Assembly: GCF_905163445.1 (NCBI RefSeq)
Contig: NC_053193.1
Span: 7,130,001 to 7,194,000 of the forward strand
DNA length: 64,000 nucleotides
Direction: 5' to 3'
Source: Pararge aegeria
Taxonomy: Eukaryota; Arthropoda; Insecta; Lepidoptera; Nymphalidae
Position numbers and translations under genes: made by a program. Of the stretch, positions 60,598 to 64,000 are shown piece by piece. The notes below the pieces were generated by a model. That model worked only from the letters and a program-made list of their open reading frames with translations. It searched no databases and was not told the DNA's origin. How positions within the stretch are numbered: the first letter of the stretch is position 1; each line of letters starts with the position of its first letter.

Positions 60598-61806
60598 TAG
60601 TGTTGCCCAAATGCAAGAACAAGACGAGACTTAGCCAGTCTTGGTCTTGGTCTTGCGCCAATACACCTGGTCTTGGTCTTGGTCTTGGTCTTGCGCTCCC
60701 AGTCTTGGTCTTGGTCTTGGTCTTGCAGCAAGAGTCTTGCAAGTCTTGCAATTACCTATTAGTCTATTACTATTTATTAAAGTTTACTTTAAATCTTAGA
60801 AAAACGTATTAGAATTGGAACATTGTGAGCTTGAATTAACATAGCCATAGTAAAGATCAAGCAGATTAATAAATAACTGAAGATTTGATAAGAAATTCGA
60901 AAAATCAACTGACCTATATGTCGTTTTCCATGGAAGTAACTGTTTCTTAATAAACATTTATGATTTATAAGCTTACATTTGCTAAAACAACTTGTAAAAA
61001 CTTAAGAAATATAATGACTAAATGTACAATAATAGTACCTAAGTAATTAGTTTAAAACCATATAAGTAATCAATATTATAATTACTTACTAGAATGAATT
61101 ATTATGACATCTACTACCTATCCTCACCATTTTATCCTAATCATAATACTACTTGCGTGATCAGTATAATGTATTCATTTTCATTCTAAGCACTCTGAAA
61201 CTTATTTATTCTTTGGAACACCTGTAGGTACTCTTAAAATTCGAAATTATTTTGCATGAATAGTGTCAAATGTTATGATTTCGGCGCGGCGGCAACGATT
61301 GTTTTAGATTTCAAAAGAAGCCGCCGGCGCGTGTATCATAACCATGTACTTCCGAAAAGCGGCAAATTTCTTTGAGAAGTAAGTACAAAACCTTTGATGC
61401 CGCATTATCAAAGTGCCGATGGTTAAAACATAACTATGCATGCACTCAGTTTGATTTTAATAGATATTTTTTTATTCGCTATGTTTATGGTATTAGTCGT
61501 AATGCGCATAGGTCCAGTTTTTCATATTCTTTGATATAGTTTTTTGCGTCTCATAGAATTCCTAAGCGTACCTACCTACCTATACACCGAACTGTTACAC
61601 CTAACTACTCCGTGAAATAGCGCTAAGTCCTAGCTGCAAGACGCAAGAGTCTTGCAGGCTATGTCTTGTTCTTGCTCAAGTCTTGCACGGTCAGTCTTGG
61701 TCTTGGTCTTGCTAAAAATACGCGGTCTTGTTCTTGGTCTTGGTCTTGCAAAAACGCAAGAACAAGACCAAGACTGCAAGACCAAGACTGAATTTGGGCA
61801 ACACTA
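60598..61806. mobile_element. TIR element with GTCTTG tandem repeats at both ends
   Basis: Terminal inverted repeats TAGTGTTGCCCAAAT (60598-60612) and ATTTGGGCAACACTA (61792-61806). Inside each end are long runs of the hexamer GTCTTG/TCTTGG: 60639-60745 on the left, and 61640-61785 on the right, where it appears in both orientations. The 0.9-kb interior is AT-rich with no open frame. TCATAAC occurs directly before the left TIR and three bases after the right one. The TIR resembles hAT-type ends, but a clean 8-bp duplication is not seen. Open frames translating as KTKTKT/RPRPRP come from the repeats. Confidence 0.72.
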
Positions 61807-63154
61807 TAATCATAACATTATAATATTACATTTTATTTGAATAAAATAACGCAGGAATTCTATTTTGCATTGTAATAAATGGTAATTCTTTTATTAATTG
61901 AAAATATCAATAATCCATAATGTTAATATAATAGTTGACTAGCTGAGTCAACTATTATATTATGCAGAATAGAGGCAAATAACAGAGGAAAATGCCACTG
62001 TAGATAATGAGGAGCGGAATTAGATAAGTGGGGTGGGTATAGCTAATCATAAAAACGCGCGAACATACACACACACATACAAAAGCGCAAAGAGTGCGCT
62101 GTGCGGGGATCTATAGGTATATAGGTATGGAAAAATCTGATCACAACGACATCGGATGGTTGTCTAAGACTATTGGTAGTTATAGTATATAGTATGTTTA
62201 ATATATCCAGTAATTATATTTTAGTGAGTTTAGAGAGTGTAGCGTGGGAATCTACTTCAAATCGATTTGCTTCCTTCCTCAACTTTTGCCTTTAAATCGC
62301 CTATAAATCTGAGTCAATATAGAAATAAGTTACCAGTATCAAGTGTAGTCAAGCTCTTAAAATGATAAATATTTCTTATATTACAGGTAGCGCTACTAGA
62401 TGCAGACGTAATAACCTAATGACATTTCAATCATTTATTTTATGTTTAAACTTTACTTAGGTATATTAATATAACTATCCCTATCCAATTACGATGCAAG
62501 ACATGCGCGTGTGGAATGAAGCCAAGAATGCTTCCTGCATTTCCGCTTTGAACAAGTCTGTACGTCAGCCTGGCTACTGATTTTATGCGTAAAAAAATTG
62601 GCCCTGCAACCAGATAACACTAAAAGCAGAGGAAATAAAAGTAGTACCTAGAGTACGAAAACTCCATGCAAACAGACGTTATAAGGACAAGAAGCCGAAC
62701 TGCTGGGTACATGAATCCGTAGCTTTGACTCTACACTCTGCTCTAATGCTGGTTAGAGCCAAGATTGCTGTCTGAACGGTAAACTAGAATCCTAAATCCA
62801 TTTAATATTCACAGAAGATGGTCACGGTGATAAATAAAAAAAGTAACCAAGAGCTAAACAAGTTTATCTACTGTTGAAGTTCAATAAACCTGGTTAGTGC
62901 ATTAAAAAGTAAAAGGCCATTAGCGATATCGAGGCTCTGACCGCGGATCAATGCTCTATTGACATTGATATCGTTTTGCAATGCGGCTGTTTTCTAGTTA
63001 TTATTTTTTATAAAGAATGCGCAACAATTTTTTCTTTGGCTCCTCACTAGCCTGAAGCGTCAACGATAAGCAATATTGTAACTTTGAACTGGCTATAGAG
63101 CTCTTATATAGTTTAAACGTGCCATTACCATAAAACACTTATTATACAGATTCC
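61807..63154. other. Non-coding
   Basis: A hairpin is at 61924-61962. No exon, tRNA or full transposon recognised. Confidence 0.5.
61924..61962. repeat. Hairpin, 17-bp perfect arms, AGCTG loop
   Basis: Arms 61924-61940 (TAATATAATAGTTGACT) and 61946-61962, perfect. Confidence 0.92.
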
Positions 63155-63330
63155 GCACGTGGGGGTCCCAAGATTCTTGAATGGCGACCTCGCACCGGTA
63201 AACGCAGCGTTGGTAGACGCCCGATGAGGTGGACCGATGACATCAAACGAGTCGCTGGAAGTCGCTGAAACCAAGCCGCACAAGACCGTGGTATTTAGGA
63301 CCAGCAGTGGACGCCCATTGATAGGTACTT
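63155..63330 (+). mobile_element. RTE-type LINE, C-terminal ORF fragment
   Basis: Frame RGGPKILEWRPRTGKRSVGR, then RPMRWTDDIKRVAGSR, a stop, NQAAQDRGI, a stop and the terminal DQQWTPID. This is the same conserved segment as the minus-strand fragment at 26960-27362. Two in-frame stops make it inactive. Confidence 0.82.
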
Positions 63331-64000
63331 CCTTTTAGTGGAATGTGTTTTCGAATCAGTTGCAGACTCACTAGAAAGTACAAAAGACTAAGAAAAAATG
63401 TTCGAAGTATTAAGTAATAGTTTTGACATTTCGGAAGAACCTGTAGGTTGGTAGGCAAATAGCATAATAACTGGTCTTTCTTTCAAAAAACAAAACAATT
63501 TAAAATATGGCTATGTTTTTTGAAAGATAGACCAGTGCTTAACTGCAATCACACTTGGGTCATCAGCACCAGGATCTTCAGTTCACTGAGCAAATTTGAA
63601 AAACTCTCGAACCTCCTATTGTAAGAAGAGATATTAAATAAAAAAAAACTTTATTTCGATGTCCTAAAGTTCTATTTTAAATACGATCAAAATTGGCTGT
63701 CCTAATTGTCTGTTTACGGAACGTAATCCCGACGCACGGATGCCAAATCCGGATCTAGAGTCTATCATCTAACGATTTGCAATACGACAACAACCTCAAC
63801 CATCGATACTTCAACAAAATTTAGGTGGGTAAGTTTACATTATCATTTTCCGATTTCAAATGATGTAAATAAATAATTACTTAGAATCTACCTACAAGTA
63901 ATTATATTATTCTACCCTGTTAGGTTTCCGTTCCAATTAGATAATTAAAATCAATAAGTAATTTAATTTGACGCAATGGAAAATCGACAAAAAATATAAC
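63331..64000. other. Non-coding window end with one inverted repeat
   Basis: Inverted repeat 63470-63491 / 63515-63536 (22 bp, one mismatch, 23-nt loop). Nothing else recognised up to the edge. Confidence 0.6.

Noticed and set aside
60639..60745. CRISPR-like or satellite array
   Set aside because: The repeats are directly adjacent hexamers without spacers and sit inside a TIR element in a eukaryotic genome.
60598..61816. Clean 8-bp target duplication proving a hAT insertion
   Set aside because: TCATAAC flanks both sides but is displaced by three bases on the right, so the duplication is not exact and the superfamily stays open.

Overview
The window is AT-rich, intron-dominated animal DNA that most likely comes from a lepidopteran, probably a butterfly. 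The evidence is the very short coding exons with GT/AG boundaries, insect-like intron sizes, and repeat types familiar from moth and butterfly introns. These are two tRNA-derived SINE families, a CR1/jockey-like LINE, RTE-type LINE tails, and a CR1-like 3' end carrying the 'CCGAGAAGAAGCCGGCAAG' block. There is no bacterial-style gene organisation.

Only one real protein gene can be supported. It is an insect cytohesin (ARNO/steppke family Arf guanine-nucleotide exchange factor) on the + strand, in seven coding exons between 34018 and 52445. The exons give 363 codons plus a stop: the end of the N-terminal coiled coil, a complete Sec7 domain, a complete PH domain and a polybasic tail. Every exon phase joins correctly. 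The first 35 or so residues are missing. Their exon was not found in the upstream 34 kb, so positions 1-34017 are most simply read as a long first intron (with possible upstream sequence), and the true start lies outside the window or in an exon too short to recognise.

Layout: 1-11280 is non-coding with two back-to-back retroposon fragments at 2.2-2.8 kb. 11281-14936 is an almost perfect 1827-bp tandem duplication. 14.9-24.8 kb is non-coding with SINE and LINE tails and perfect hairpins. 24864-26670 is a 5'-truncated, frameshifted LINE with a (CA)n tract in its 3' part. 26960-27362 is an RTE-type LINE tail. 27.4-34.0 kb is non-coding with a SINE-like element at 31 kb and a fold-back element at 33 kb. 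34.0-52.4 kb is the cytohesin gene, whose introns hold SINEs, an old minus-strand coding remnant (37.9-38.5 kb) and a Harbinger-like MITE (48.4-48.9 kb). Beyond the stop codon a SINE lies in the presumed 3' UTR. The following 5 kb holds few recognisable repeats, and then come two more SINEs, a 1.2-kb TIR element with GTCTTG tandem repeats, and an RTE fragment near the right edge.

The most unusual structural theme is a scatter of perfect or near-perfect inverted repeats (11-36 bp arms) with very short loops and unrelated arm sequences. They look like products of fold-back or template-switch replication rather than members of one transposon family. I found no convincing new multi-gene system in this window.
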